64,000 bases of DNA from Argopecten irradians (lineage: Eukaryota; Mollusca; Bivalvia; Pectinida; Pectinidae). Below the pieces are notes generated by a model. It worked only from the letters and a program-made list of their open reading frames with translations, had not been told where the DNA came from and ran no database searches. Each line of letters begins with the position of its first letter. Position 1 is the first letter of the stretch. This document shows, in pieces, positions 34,831 through 48,051 of the stretch. A program made the position numbers and the translations under genes. The stretch spans positions 66,863,067 to 66,927,066 of the forward strand of contig NC_091135.1 in assembly GCF_041381155.1 (NCBI RefSeq). Reading direction: 5' to 3'.

Positions 34831-37800
34831 GATTACGCGGCAGTTTGTTCCACATTAATGTGCTAACTGATGACAACGTTCTTACATAACTTCTATTTTG
34901 TAGTATTGTATGTCTATATTAGGGATATAAAGATTGACCGAGTATCGCGTCTTTGAAAAAGAATGTCCGTTCGTTTTTTTATCTATGATTTCATAAACCC
35001 AAAAGATATTGAGAATAATGCATATAATTTAATTCAGATAATTCAACTAGGCATAAATTTCCGTGATTTTTACAATAAAACAAATTGGGTTGTGTCGCAT
35101 TGATATCTTATCCAATATTTCAGTTTGGCCAATGACTGGGCCGCTTTTCAAATATTCCGCGAAAAACGTTCTGTATGACGTCATAATACTTGTCATTTAA
35201 TTCTTTCGGTCTATGGAAAAATAACCTCAAAGATCTAACCAATACAAATGAGTGTAACATATCAGATTAAATTTTAATGTACTATATCAAAACCTCGCAG
35301 AACGTTTATATAACGCTTTTTCTTATCGTCCTAAAATACATGTTCATTATCTCTAAGATATACATAGACTTAAATTAGTACATGTGACAGTGAGTAAGCA
35401 TTTTAGGTCGGGTACATGTGTTCGCTATTATCGATTACTGTATCATTATTGTACTTTCCTTTGAGATTTTAATGAATAACAGAGATACAATGTAAGTAGC
35501 GAAAAAAGGGGGGAAATAACGAAATGTTACGGTCTGATAATCCTCAAATGTTCCTACCCGCTGTAAATCTTAACGGCTAGGTGTGGAGTCACCGTTCCCA
35601 ACCATGTCTGCTATAATTGGATTGAATATATACAATGTATACTATTACCTATGTCGACAGCCAGGACACTTGTTATCCAGGTCAGAATCACTACCGACCG
35701 ACATATTTCTCCCTTCACATCCATTTGCACGTTAAAATATCTCACAGAAACATTACAAACGTTTTACAACACAGGTCGCCATGTTTAAATCATGGACGAG
35801 CTTACGACCATTGTTTACAAATGGCCGCCGCTCCTTGGCAACCTGCCACCTTTACCTGTCCTATCATGCAGACCTACATAGTACGACCGGGCTGGTAAAC
35901 AACGCTTTAAGGCTGAGACAAAAACAACGCAGATTCTGTCGAGTTTACCGAGCACACTTCGACGTATTAAAGTTGTTTGTGCATCAATAAAATCAACATT
36001 TTTTTTTCTTTTTATGGCATCATAAAAAGGAAAAAATATTGACAATAAAAGCTAAAATACGAATAACACGTAACAAGGATTACTGGCTATCCATTGAGAA
36101 CATGATATAAAGTCAACGTATCTGTTAGTATCCTTTTCATGCAGTGAAATTCATTCATAACGTTAATTCTGCATTGAAATTTCACCGCCTAAATATCCAT
36201 CACCTAATTATATAAATAGAGCAATCATATTTACCGCGTCTTAATTTAACCCGGTATCGATGACGGTCTGCGTGTGACTATATGTTATCTATTAATGTTC
36301 TTAATTAGTTCACCGTTGAATGGAACAATTTACGCTTCCACATTTTTGCAAAGAAGGTGTTAGAATACATCCTATTTTTATAACAAGTGTACATATAGCT
36401 TTACTGGCGACAAGTTTCAAGTTTTGTTGTAAATTTGTACCTTGTTTTGTACATTTGGTATTCCTGTTGTAACATCCTGTCATAGGGATTTCAATGTTAG
36501 AATCCCAAAGTCAAATAGCAACGGTATCAACTGTCAACCACGTCCCACAAGGTCAAACGTAATTATTCCAAGGTCACATAATGGACGCGTCTTCTCAACT
36601 TCCTATTATATCACTGATGGCTTGAATACCCATTGCTTAGAAAGCGGAGATATAATAGTGGTAGTTTTAAGTTAGTACTGGTTTGGGAAATATCTTGCCC
36701 GACATACAAAATGTAATATAAAACTAGCTTGTCATTGATAATTCTAATTTGTTTCCCTACCGTCAGGCAATGACTTATCCCTACGCAATGATACAAAGAC
36801 GATTGAAAGGACACACATTATTTCTAGAAATGGTTAGATTTAACATTGTAGACTTTATCAAACAGCGATTGGAGATTAATGGCGTCGTTAAGTTAGCTTT
36901 AACAACCCAATGTTTTGCAATGACTCAACACATGTACACGGATTACTATCTACTAGGTACTATAGTTCGTCTAACCAAGGAATTATGACAGCATGACACA
37001 CACATAAATACAACAAGTTACATCCCCTACGAGGTAAAACCTTCATGGATGTAACATATATATATCACCAGTATCCCAGATTTTAACTTGAGCTTTCACC
37101 GATTTTCCAGTATATGACCTAAAACTATATTGTTGTTCACAAATTCGGTCGACAAGGTGTGGGGAATTTTTGATAGTTTAGTATGTAAATAGCCAATTTC
37201 TTAACAAACATCTATTGGACTATGTCAGACACCAGGACGCTATATAGATACTTTTTCTGGTTTTATGAGGAAATCATAATATCACCACGTTTTGCTGACA
37301 CGTGACTAGGAAGTTATTAATTGTAAGTCACTGTAATAAAACAAGCATTAACCAAGAACATGTATAATAATTAATGTATTATGATTACCATCTAACACTC
37401 ATGCAAGAAAAGGCAAGTTAGTTCGAACACATTCATTTTCTTTCTGTAACAAATCCTAATTTTAAATCACATGATTATTTTTAATCCCATGATCAAATAA
37501 CATTGAAAACAGCATATGACTAAGATGAGCAGCCATGAAGATCCCTCAACCCCATATTCTAACTGTATAATAATTCAACTGCAATCTCACCATCAAAATA
37601 TGACGTCGAATCAATCACTCCCATTCATGGTACTTTCTCACATTCCCGACTATCACTGTTGTTTAGCGGAGACTAGGGGACAAAGGTTTTTTCGCTGGTT
37701 TTTTTCTCGGATGATACAGAATAATATCGGTTTGATGCAGCAGCCATGACGTACATGTAGGAACAGTCTATCTAACGACTTCGAATTGTGAATAGGTCAT

Positions 37801-38880
37801 CTGACTAGTTATGAAATATAGCGTTTACACCGACGGAACCACCCCGGGAGGGTTTGTAGAAAGTGAACACCAACACCCAAAGATCAGGGATGTTTTAACA
37901 GATTATCGGCGTTAGCCAAGGCGATTCCATTTGTCCCTTCACTTGTTTAAAACTGTGAAATTCAGTTTTTAAATTATATCTATGGCCGTAAATTAAGGTG
38001 ATTCATTATGTCCCTTCATTTATTAGCTATGAAATTAATTTTATATTTATGGTTTTTTTTATTAACTGTCATTTAAACAGATATTCTAAATATGTATAGT
38101 ATGATGTTAGATAAAAGATATATTTCGCAACGACAAGATACTGTAATTCTTTTGTACATTATAAATCAACATGCATGGTTGTCACGTTAGTCATGCAAAT
38201 ACTTACGAATTATAGATGATATGAAATTGTTGATGGTTTAATAACATCTTAAATTTTTTTATGTCGATGACCTTTAAATGTCATTGGCCTTAAACACGAG
38301 GTCCAGATCTTTCGTCAAGAGTGGCCAGTGCGATACTGCATGTAAAATAGATTGGATAAGTTACACTATTTATCAAGTAAATAGCTGGAGAATATGAGAC
38401 TTTTGTGTGCAGCTTGGGCGGCTACAATGACCTGTAACTTCTTTACAATAGCCATGGCGATATAAAGATACTTCTTGACCTAAGATTACTAAGATAACCA
38501 TTTTTTCACAAAAATGATGATACGTTTGAATGTTGTTAGAAAAAGCTGGAATTTATGGGGGAAAATATATGACCAGCTAACGATGTATACGAACGAGTAA
38601 TCGTACCCTCTCTCCTACTGCACCATCCACCCAACTACCCAAGATCACCTTCACGAAACACTGTTCTACTTTCATGAGAACAGCATGGTCATAATTTAGG
38701 ACACTTGTACCCGCAAAGAAGCGGTGCCTAATCCAAAAATGTAAGCTATCCCTGTAAGTGTGATATTACAGACATTTGTATACATGTCGTGTTCCGTCCC
38801 ACTTTATAACCCGCGGTGTTAACAAAGGCCGCCAAGTAAGTTTGTTTGCAAACAAGTTCACGGATGGCTTTACGATAGAC
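34831..38880. other. Intergenic region, no gene recognised
   Basis: About 4 kb upstream of the first SLC10 gene. The short open frames (for example 35635-35898, 36442-36675, 36749-36988, 37516-37749) show no domain, no credible splice context and no similarity to each other. A loose duplication of a caaggcgattcca...cccttcac motif lies at about 37915-38020. The 5' exon of the minus-strand CUB-LDLa-TM gene may be hidden here. Confidence 0.3.
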
Positions 38881-38888
38881 TATATAAA
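38881..38888 (+). promoter_or_regulatory. Candidate TATA box of first SLC10 gene
   Basis: TATATAAA lies 38 bp before the start codon at 38926. With the usual spacing, transcription would start near 38912 (aaacagtc), leaving a 5' leader of only about 15 nt. A short leader or a cryptic upstream exon are both possible. Confidence 0.45.
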
Positions 38889-38925
38889 CCTGCCTACGGG
38901 TAGCTTACCGTAAACAGTCTCGGTC

Positions 38926-41900
38926 ATGGCCTACACGTTGTTGTTGGGTCTGTGTCTGCTCGTAACAATCGGGGTATGTAATGGGGTCGGGCCCGATTAC
39001 GCCGTCCCGGGGGTGGAAAATGCAAACAACGACACAGCCACCCCTGAGGGGTTCCATGCATTTTTCAGCTCGCCGATGGATTTCTTTCTGTTTATGGACG
39101 AAGTGAAAACTGTCTCAATGTCGTATAGACTGGTATGTGATACTCCGACAGACCAAGTCCAGTTGTCTTTTCGAAGTGAAGATCCACGACGATTCTTCGT
39201 CCTTTCCCCGACAAGTGTACATATTTCGTGTGAAAATGCAACAGAGACTTCAGTCAGTATAGTCAACACATCCGTAACGACCGCTCCAGCATCGCTACCG
39301 TCTCTCATGACAAACCTACCCACGCAATTAATCCTATCTGAAGCCGTGGACCTACAATTGTCCGCGACTCTGCTCGGACGCTCGGACTTGGTCATAAGTG
39401 TTCGTCGGTCAAGTCTGGATAGTGACATCATTAGTGAAAATGGAACTATGGATATATTGACGTTTCCCTTTGTCGTCAATCGGAAGATGCGAGCTCTCGA
39501 TCAAGTAGTCCAAGTCATTGTGTATCTATTCCTAATCTTCATCACGTTAGCGTTTGGGTGTAAGCTGGACTTAAAAGTGGTCAAAAACTCAATCAAGAAG
39601 CCGATTGCTGTTAGCATTGGACTTGGCTGTCAATACATCGTTATGCCTCTCGTAAGTAACATTTATATTCAATTCAATTCAATTCATTTATTGAATTTTT
39701 ACATCCACAAACAAGGATCGATAGCAGATTACAAAGATAATATTACATGTATAACACAATAATAATAAAACAACTTAGCATTCAAAAAGCCCGCTTTCCT
39801 CAGTTCAAACGAGTTTTTAAGGAAGAGGCCCAAATCCTATTAAATTTTCATAGTCTGTGAACATAGAATTGGTTTTGTATTTAGATAATAGGTGGGAGTA
39901 AAAGGAGTGGGGGAAAGGGGTAATGAGGGTAGGGAGGTGTTAAGCTGGAACAATTATAAGTTGGTGTAGCAAAACCTTTTTATCTGATGTGGTAGATGTG
40001 TTGAATAAAATTTCAATGTCATGATGAAATAGGCTAACATGTTAAATTACTGATTAAGCTTTTCTGTCTATATAACTTAGATTAAACGTAATCCCGGCCT
40101 CTGCATGTATTTATCTACTCGTTCTCAACGTATTGGTGTTTATCCCGTTGTGAATGTCGAATTGACACAGTGATATTCTCCATGCCATATACACATGCTA
40201 ATTTTTGTGATCTTAATGCTAGTCTTTTTGTTGGTGTCACCCTCAACGTTGTGTGTCACATTTCACTTGGCTATGCATCACCGATATTTCCCCACTGTCC
40301 TCATTGAGGAATTCATATTATTACTTTTGAATCTTATGATAATTTCCGGCCGATACATTCAGAACCATAAAGGATATTTTGACAAAAAAAAAAACATCAT
40401 ATAGCATCACTTTATGAGAGTGTGCCATGTACAACGATGTTACAAGTAAAATTTGTCTCATCAACTTTTATGGTACTGTTATAATTATGTATCAGTAAAT
40501 TGTCAAAAAGGGTCCACATCAAACATTTAAATACGCATGGCATCGGATGTCACTGCGTCTCTGTTTAAAGCAACTGGAGGGGAGACAACTGCTTTTATTC
40601 TAGAAAAAGTTTCGTCAAAGAGACATGTACACGCTATCTGTCCAGGTGCAGTGTTACGTGTACTGTAATGGAGATTAACTTATAGCAATTAAAGGAAGAT
40701 AAAATTGTAGATATGGGAGATAAATATCAAGGTGTTTAGTGAAAGCATATGTCACGTGATTTGCATTACAGCCACACGTGTCGCGGTAATGGTATCGAGG
40801 ATGATATGGGGTTTTATTAAAACCCTTGACCTATTTGTAACAAAACAAACATGTATATTTAACCTTGTGTTGTACATTTTCTATGTAGATATTGTACCTG
40901 ACCTGTTTAGTATATCAGAGCTTGTTATCACTACTGTTTACCTCCACTACAAGTAGGTTTGTCGAAACTACATTGTATGTAACGAGGAATAGGCTTCTGA
41001 GAATCAACATGTATTTGATCTGAACTATAAAATATTTCTTGAAGGTAATCAGATATTGTCTGGACTTTGTCTGTCCGTGCATCACATATATACCGCGAAA
41101 AAGGAACTATTTTTTGTCTTGGTATTTATAATATTGATTATTGTTCGGTAAAATAGGCAATCACAATCGTTTTATTTAAAATTTTGACATCGTGTACGTC
41201 ATGATATCTGTTCTCTCATACCTATACGTGTAATACTGGCTGGTCCAGGGCAATATACACATGCCGCCTGAAGCGGTATTGCAAAGCTACCCATGCAATA
41301 AAGCCTCGTGACGTTACAGCATCCACAAAATTTCTACTTCCTCGGTACAATTTAACATTTTTCTTCAGAAACTATGCAGTATTTACTTTAAAAGATACAA
41401 TCAATAGAATTTGCGTTGAAAATATAACGCAATTATCATGTTGGGAGAAATGATTTGCATTCACATTTATTTTTCGAATTCATTTAAAAATGGCGGAAAG
41501 TCGTAGTAGCAAAACGGCAATTCATGTTGAAGTATGAGAGAAAAATACTCTTTCATACGTGGATATGAAGGATAGGGATATTCTACCCTCGGGATCACAA
41601 AATGTTGTAAAACCCTCGGCAAGCCTCGGGTTTTACAACATTTTGTGACCCTCGGGTAGAATATCCCTACCCTTCATATAGCATGGTACAGCTGATGAAG
41701 CCTTTCCATAGATACGAGAACCAACAGTATATAGGGATGTCTTGGTTTCAGGACTAATTTACCACCTATACACAACGTCAGCGTCTCATCAACTGTAGCC
41801 AATGTGATAATGGTTTACTGCCCACCTGACTCCCGCTATGGTCAGATTTAATATACTGTATTACAACCATTACAGTGTTACCGTTCCGTGACGAAATATA

Positions 41901-43462
41901 GAATAACATGCACACATAGCAGACGATCTGGTTAGATAGTACGTGTAATTGTCATGTCTATACTGGGGTCGTTATCATGTCAACATTACAAACGCATCTG
42001 TCATTGTTAGAAGTTTTCTATGGGAAATGTTCGCCATCGTTTAAATAAAATCCGGCAAAAATAATGATACAGTTATATAACTACAGCATTCACATTCATC
42101 GTTAATCTTATTTGAACGCTTTTCGTGCCTAAACAAAAATAAATAAAGATGTTAAAATAAATCTGCTAAAAGACAATTTTTTTTATATTTATTATGTAAA
42201 AAAGATGCCGCCGTTTGTACCGCCATATCTGATTGGCTGCAACAACGACGCAATAATTTTATAGGATGAAAAAGAGTCCCTCGAGAAATTTGGATTGATT
42301 AAATTACCTTTTTGATTATTTCAGCTGGGGTATGCCATCGCTAAAATCGTTGCTTCCGATCAACCTTCTGTGGCCCTGGGAATCTTCCTTGCCGGTACTT
42401 GCCCGGGGGGTGGGGCAAGTAACATATACTCGCACCTTCTTGACGGCGACCTTTCCCTCTCCATCACCATGACATTAGTAAGCACAGTGTGTGCTTTAGG
42501 TAAGTCATGTCCTTCTGAAATTCGGTTTTGAAGAAAAAATACGTACATGTAATATATTAGTATATTATATTATGTTTTACTTATTTGCTTCATAATAATC
42601 AGTAAAATGTTTGAGAAATAAATGACTAGTTAAGGGATTCTGACAGAGATTTAATCTATAAGAAATGGTAGTCCCATGCTCCTGCTTAACGTTCAACGTA
42701 ATGGCCGATGGCGGTATGAATAAGATAAATATCGAAAGGAAACACGAACATAAGGAGTGGTAACTCTGGAAAGAAAGAATAATCTACATGGACATGTTTT
42801 TATATCTTTTAGGGCTTCTTCCAATGTGGGTATACACCTTAGGCCAAGAATTTCTCCAGGACGACAAGAAAAAACTGAATGTTCCATTTTTCAACATTTT
42901 CACAACTCTTCTTCTCCTGATCATCCCACTTCTTGTGGGTATCGGCATACAGTACAAACTTCCCAAGGTCAAGAGATTCATCCTCAAGGTCGTCACCCCT
43001 GTAACCATAGTAGGCGTCATAATTCTCCTCTCAGTAGGAATATATTCTAACTTGTTCATATTCAAACTGTTCAATCCGAAAGTGATTCTAGCTGGCTGCC
43101 TCTTACCATATTTTGGCTATGTTATTGGCGGATTAATTGCGATTATTCTCAGACAACCTTGGGTAAAGGTCAAGACTATTGCCATAGAAACAGGAATGCA
43201 GAATACTGGCGTGGCGTTTATCATCCTGCTGTACGCCTTTCCGCCTCCGGATGGACAGCTCGCGGCTGTCGCCCCAGCAGCCTCAGCGGTGATGACGCCA
43301 CTCCCCCTTTTTGTTGTTACTATAATATTTGTTATTTACAAAAAGTGCAATCCTAAAAAGTATCAGAAAGTTACACAAAGAGATGAAAAGGAACCAGAAA
43401 TGGAAATAAATGGAAATATAACTTTGGAGGCTCTCGAGAAAGCTAGAGAGTCGAATGTTTAA
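38926..43462 (+). CDS. SLC10-family sodium/bile-acid cotransporter-like protein 1
   Basis: Three exons, 38926-39651, 42325-42499, 42813-43462, with phases 0 and 1 and GT-AG ends; 516 aa. Residues 1-20 (MAYTLLLGLCLLVTIGVCNG) are a signal peptide. Residues 21-190 form an extracellular domain with several N-glycosylation sequons. The membrane core from about 190 has the SLC10 sodium-site motifs: Gln236 in CQYIVMPL, CPGGGASN at 268-275, LSITMTLVST at 287-296 and IETGMQN at 425-431 (Glu426, Gln430). SLC10 carriers couple sodium entry to uptake of bile acids or other organic or sulfated anions at the plasma membrane. The long N-terminal domain resembles the layout of SLC10A3/A5 more than that of SLC10A1/A2. 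The substrate here is unknown. A second gene of the same layout follows at 53248. Intron 1 holds a LINE tail and a long hairpin. Confidence 0.9.
39666..40010 (-). mobile_element. LINE 3' tail, reversed, just inside intron 1
   Basis: The plus strand starts with (attca)n, the reverse of the gaattgaattg tail seen at 34725, followed by tttattgaatttttacatcc and AT-rich sequence. It lies about 14 bp after the exon 1 donor of the first SLC10 gene. The inner boundary is uncertain. Confidence 0.45.
41564..41690. repeat. Long hairpin in SLC10 intron 1
   Basis: Arms of about 50 bp are nearly perfect inverted copies: agggatattctaccctcggg on the left and cccgagggtagaatatccct on the right strand sense. 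They continue through acaaaatgttgtaaaaccc, with a loop of about 10 nt (tcggcaagcc). No coding content. Confidence 0.8.
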
Positions 43463-43713
43463 TGTATATGGAACGGTCTCGTGCATGCTGCTACTAAGTG
43501 CTGCATCTACAACTGTATTACGGTCGTTACCAAGTTCTATCTTGGACCCAGACACTGTTAAACACAAACCAAATGTTGCCGACAATACATACAAATAATG
43601 GCTAGTCTACTTGACTCATGATCACATTAATTAACAATCATATGCATGTTCTAATTCATTTACACCTGGTAAATACAAAAACTGAATCACCGGGAACACC
43701 TTCTATACCAACC

Positions 43714-44470
43714 ATAGGTATTTAGCACGCTGGTAAGTCAAAGACCCAATAAAGACTAATATATAGAGAAAGGTGAAGAACTCCTCCGTGACGCAAAATT
43801 GGGTAATCTAGTTCAAAGTGTTGTAAAAAATATCCAGACTTTATATCTCAAAAATCCCCCTCCCATGGTCCTTATGTCGTTTTTCAACGTTAATAATTAT
43901 CTGGGTCAGGTTGACTGCCATTTTGCCACTATCTTGAAAGTTATGTAAAGACTAATCTCATTGGTCGTTGGTTTTAGCTCAGCCAATGAGATTAGGTTTA
44001 CATAACTTTCAAGATAGTGGCAAATGGCAGTCAACCTGACCCGGATTACTATTAACGCTTAAAAACGACGTAAGGACCACGAAAGGGGGATTTGAACGAT
44101 GTTTTCACCTGACGTTTGTTTGTGCCAAAGCCTGTTATTGTAGGCTGCCGTGTAGAGAATAGGCATTTTTGCTTGCAAAAAATGTTCTCGATCGTGTCCG
44201 ACTAAGGGAAATTCGTCAATTTTTCAAGTTTCGAGGCTGTTTGTGAAAAAAGTAGACAAGTTCAGTAGGACTTCTTGTTATCATCTTGAGGTGTAGCATC
44301 TTAACTTTCGATTAAGACCAAAGACGTTGAGATATCTGGTCTGGATATTTTTTTACAACACTTTGAACTAAATTACCCAATTTTGCGTCACGGAGGAGCT
44401 CCTTACCTTTCTCTATATATTAGTCTATATTGGGTCTTTGACTTACTAGCGTGCTAAATACCTATGTACC
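43714..44470. mobile_element. Foldback element, ~750 bp, with nested hairpin
   Basis: The outer inverted ends read cataggtatttagcacgctg on the left and, reverse-complemented on the right, cataggtatttagcacgcta. They extend about 130 bp through caaagacccaat and gcgtcacggagga. A second, inner hairpin pairs about 43855-43965 with about 43985-44095 (gtcaggttgactgccatttt). There is no protein. It begins 250 bp after the stop codon of the first SLC10 gene. Confidence 0.8.
43748..43753 (+). terminator. Candidate poly(A) signal AATAAA within the foldback element
   Basis: This is the first AATAAA noted after the stop of the first SLC10 gene, 286 bp downstream, and it lies within the left arm of the foldback element. 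Confidence 0.35.
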
Positions 44471-45207
44471 ACCTAGGTATGGAGGCTGCTTCACTATAAC
44501 AGTCAGTTCCTCGTTTACAAAGCGATATCATTAGACCACTCTCATTTCCAATATATCGTCCCTACATATAACTGTAAAATTAGAAACTGTTTACAATATT
44601 CCAGACCTGCCCATCTACTAGGTATTTATTAATTAAAGAATCATTATAAACTTCCGGAAATCAAGGAGAATAACTCTAATCAAAATATCGTACCGTCACT
44701 CGCTTCATATATTTAACGTGCGTTGCCATTTATAGTAATTGTGTATTGTAACATTATACTTTTCTAAACGTTATATTTTTAATAACAAGTTAAGAATTCG
44801 TTTTTATCTAATCTATTCGAAGATCACTCACGAGGAAGTCGTAGTTCGAATGTTGGATGTCCATTTCTGCTCATTCGGTGTCATATCATTAGATACTTAG
44901 ACATCCACAAAGTTTCCGTATTGGCTTCTTACAAAGTTACACTATATGTCCTCGCGGGTAGGTATCGATTGTGACATTATAAGTTTAAGCTTATACCAGC
45001 ATGGGAGGAATATGCTGTAAGATGCAAATTACAGAAGATGGATTTATTTGGATTTCCAACCTACGGCCAATAGTGATATATGTCAATCGTCTGTGTTATG
45101 AGTTTGTAATTCATGCCAAACCCATTACACATTTTAAATATGCGTAAATTCATAGATCAATACGATGATTTTTTCGAACAAGAAAAATAATGATTTTGTA
45201 AATATCG
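44471..45207. other. Unassigned sequence
   Basis: Intergenic AT-rich sequence between the foldback element and the 56-bp array. Nothing was recognised. Confidence 0.3.
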
Positions 45208-47500
45208 CTCAATATTTTTGTTTAATCGTGAAGTTAACAAGTCCCCATTATTAGGATACACCACGAGCGTATTTTGTTTAATCGTCGAGCGTATTTTGTT
45301 TAATCGTGAAGTTAACAAGTCCCCATTATTAGGATACACCACGAGCGTATTTTGTTTAATCGTGAAGTTAACAAGTCCCCATTATTAGGATACACCACGA
45401 GCGTATTTTGTTTAATCGTGAAGTTAACAAGTCCCCATTATTAGGATACACCACGAGCGTATTTTGTTTAATCGTGAAGTTAACAAGACCCCATTATTAG
45501 GATACACCACGAGCGTATTTTGTTTAATCGTGAAGTTAACAAGTCCCCATTATTAGGATACACCACGAGCGTATTTTGTTTAATCGTCGAGCGTATTTTG
45601 TTTAATCGTGAAGTTAACAAGTCCCCATTATTAGGATACACCACGAGCGTATTTTGTTTAATCGTGAAGTTAACAAGTCCCCATTATTAGGATACACCAC
45701 GAGCGTATTTTGTTTAATCGTGAAGTTAACAAGTCCCCATTATTAGGGTACACCACGAGCGTATTTTGTTTAATCGTGAAGTTAACAAGACCCCATTATT
45801 AGGATACACCACGAGCGTATTTTGTTTAATCGTGAAGTTAACAAGTCCCCATTATTAGGATACACCACGAGCGTATTTTGTTTAATCGTCGAGCGTATTT
45901 TGTTTAATCGTGAAGTTAACAAGACCCCATTATTAGGATCACACCACGAGCGTATTTTGTTTAATCGTCGAGCGTATTTTGTTTAATCGTGAAGTTAACA
46001 AGTCCCCATTATTAGGATACACCACGAACGTATTTTGTTTAATCGTGAAGTTAACAAGACCCCATTATTAGGATACACACGAGCGTTTGTTATCGTGAGC
46101 GTATTTTGTTTAATCGTGAAGTTAACAAGTCCCCATTATTAGGATACACCACGAACGTATTTTGTTTAATCGTGAAGTTAACAAGCCCATTATTAGGATA
46201 CACCACGAGCGTATTTTGTTTAATCGTGAAGTTACAAGTCCCATTATTAGGATACACCACGAGCGTATTTTGTTTAATCGTGAAGTTAACAAGTCCCCAT
46301 TATTAGGATACACCACGAGCGTATTTTGTTTAATCGTGAAGTTAACAAGTCCCCATTATTAGGATACACCACGAGCGTATTTTGTTTAATCGTGAAGTTA
46401 ACAAGTCCCCATTATTAGGATACACCACGAGCGTATTTTGTTTAATCGTGAAGTTAACAAGTCCCCATTATTAGGATACACCACGAGCGTATTTTGTTTA
46501 ATCGTGAAGTTAACAAGTCCCCATTATTAGGATACACCACGAGCGTATTTTGTTTAATCGTGAAGTTAACAAGTCCCCATTATTAGGATACACCACGAGC
46601 GTATTTTGTTTAATCGTGAAGTTAACAAGTCCCCATTATTAGGATACACCACGAGCGTATTTTGTTTAATCGTGAAGTTAACAAGTCCCCATTATTAGGA
46701 TACACCACGAGCGTATTTTGTTTAATCGTGAAGTTAACAAGTCCCCATTATTAGGATACACCACGAGCGTATTTTGTTTAATCGTGAAGTTAACAAGTCC
46801 CCATTATTAGGATACACCACGAGCGTATTTTGTTTAATCGTGAAGTTAACAAGTCCCCATTATTAGGATACACCACGAGCGTATTTTGTTTAATCGTGAA
46901 GTTAACAAGACCCCATTATTAGGATACACCACGAGCGTATTTTGTTTAATCGTGAAGTTAACAAGTCCCCATTATTAGGATACACCACGAGCGTATTTTG
47001 TTTAATCGTGAAGTTAACAAGTCCCCATTATTAGGATACACCACGAGCGTATTTTGTTTAATCGTGAAGTTAACAAGTCCCCATTATTAGGATACACCAC
47101 GAACGTATTTTGTTTAATCGTGAAGTTAACAAGTCCACATTATTAGGATACACCACGAGCGTATTTTGTTTAATCGTGAAGTTGACAAGTCCCCATTATT
47201 AGGATACACCACAAGCGTATTTTGTTTAATCGTGAAGTTAACAAGTCCCCATTATTAGGATACACCACGAGCGTATTTTGTTTAATCGTGAAGTTAACAA
47301 GACCCCATTATTAGGATACACCACGAGCGTATTTTGTTTAATCGTGAAGTTAACAAGTCCCCATTATTAGGATACACCACGAGCGTATTTTGTTTAATCG
47401 TGAAGTTAACAAGTCCCCATTATTAGGATACACCACGAGCGTATTTTGTTTAATCGTGAAGTTAACAAGTCCCCATTATTAGGATACACCACGAGCGTAT
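45208..47500. repeat. 56-bp satellite-like array, ~41 units
   Basis: The unit is gagcgtattttgtttaatcg + tgaagttaacaagtccccat + tattaggatacaccac. Most units are nearly identical, which suggests recent expansion or homogenisation. At about 45267, 45588, 45890 and 45968 an extra 22-bp partial unit (gagcgtattttgtttaatcg + tc) is inserted, all in the left part of the array. Units near 46080-46250 carry deletions. Confidence 0.95.
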
Positions 47501-48051
47501 TTGCGAGTTATAAGACAATAATTGCATTAACAGCATTGCACATTTGTTCAGACAAAATGTATTAATATTACATGAATTACGTTGTCCTGGAAATCTCATC
47601 TTTCTGTATTTATTTGTTTATGTATACAATGTACATATGTAGTCATTTTGAGAAACACAGTGGCATTTAAGTGACCTATCTAATATTGCTGTAAAATACA
47701 CAGATTACACACATGATTTGTGTACACCGTTCAACGACAACTGGATTATTATGTACCTCTCCATCAAAGACATTTACTTAGACAACACCTACGTTAATTA
47801 TTATTATATGTTTATATCATAGTTTCTATATCAATCAAGTATTCCAACATAAATGTTGCTTGATCAGCATATTTTATAAGTTTCATATGCCAAGTATTCA
47901 ATATTCCTTAAAAATCTTCAAAGTTCCCAAAAGATAACTTCTGTAATGTTTGAATGTAAAGGATCTTCCTTTAAACTAAGGACCACCAGGGTTGTGTGGA
48001 AGGAGATGGAGTCGATTAGATATTATGGAATACATATATATGTATGTTTGT
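47501..48051. other. Unassigned sequence
   Basis: AT-rich intergenic sequence; no exon or repeat family recognised. Confidence 0.3.
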
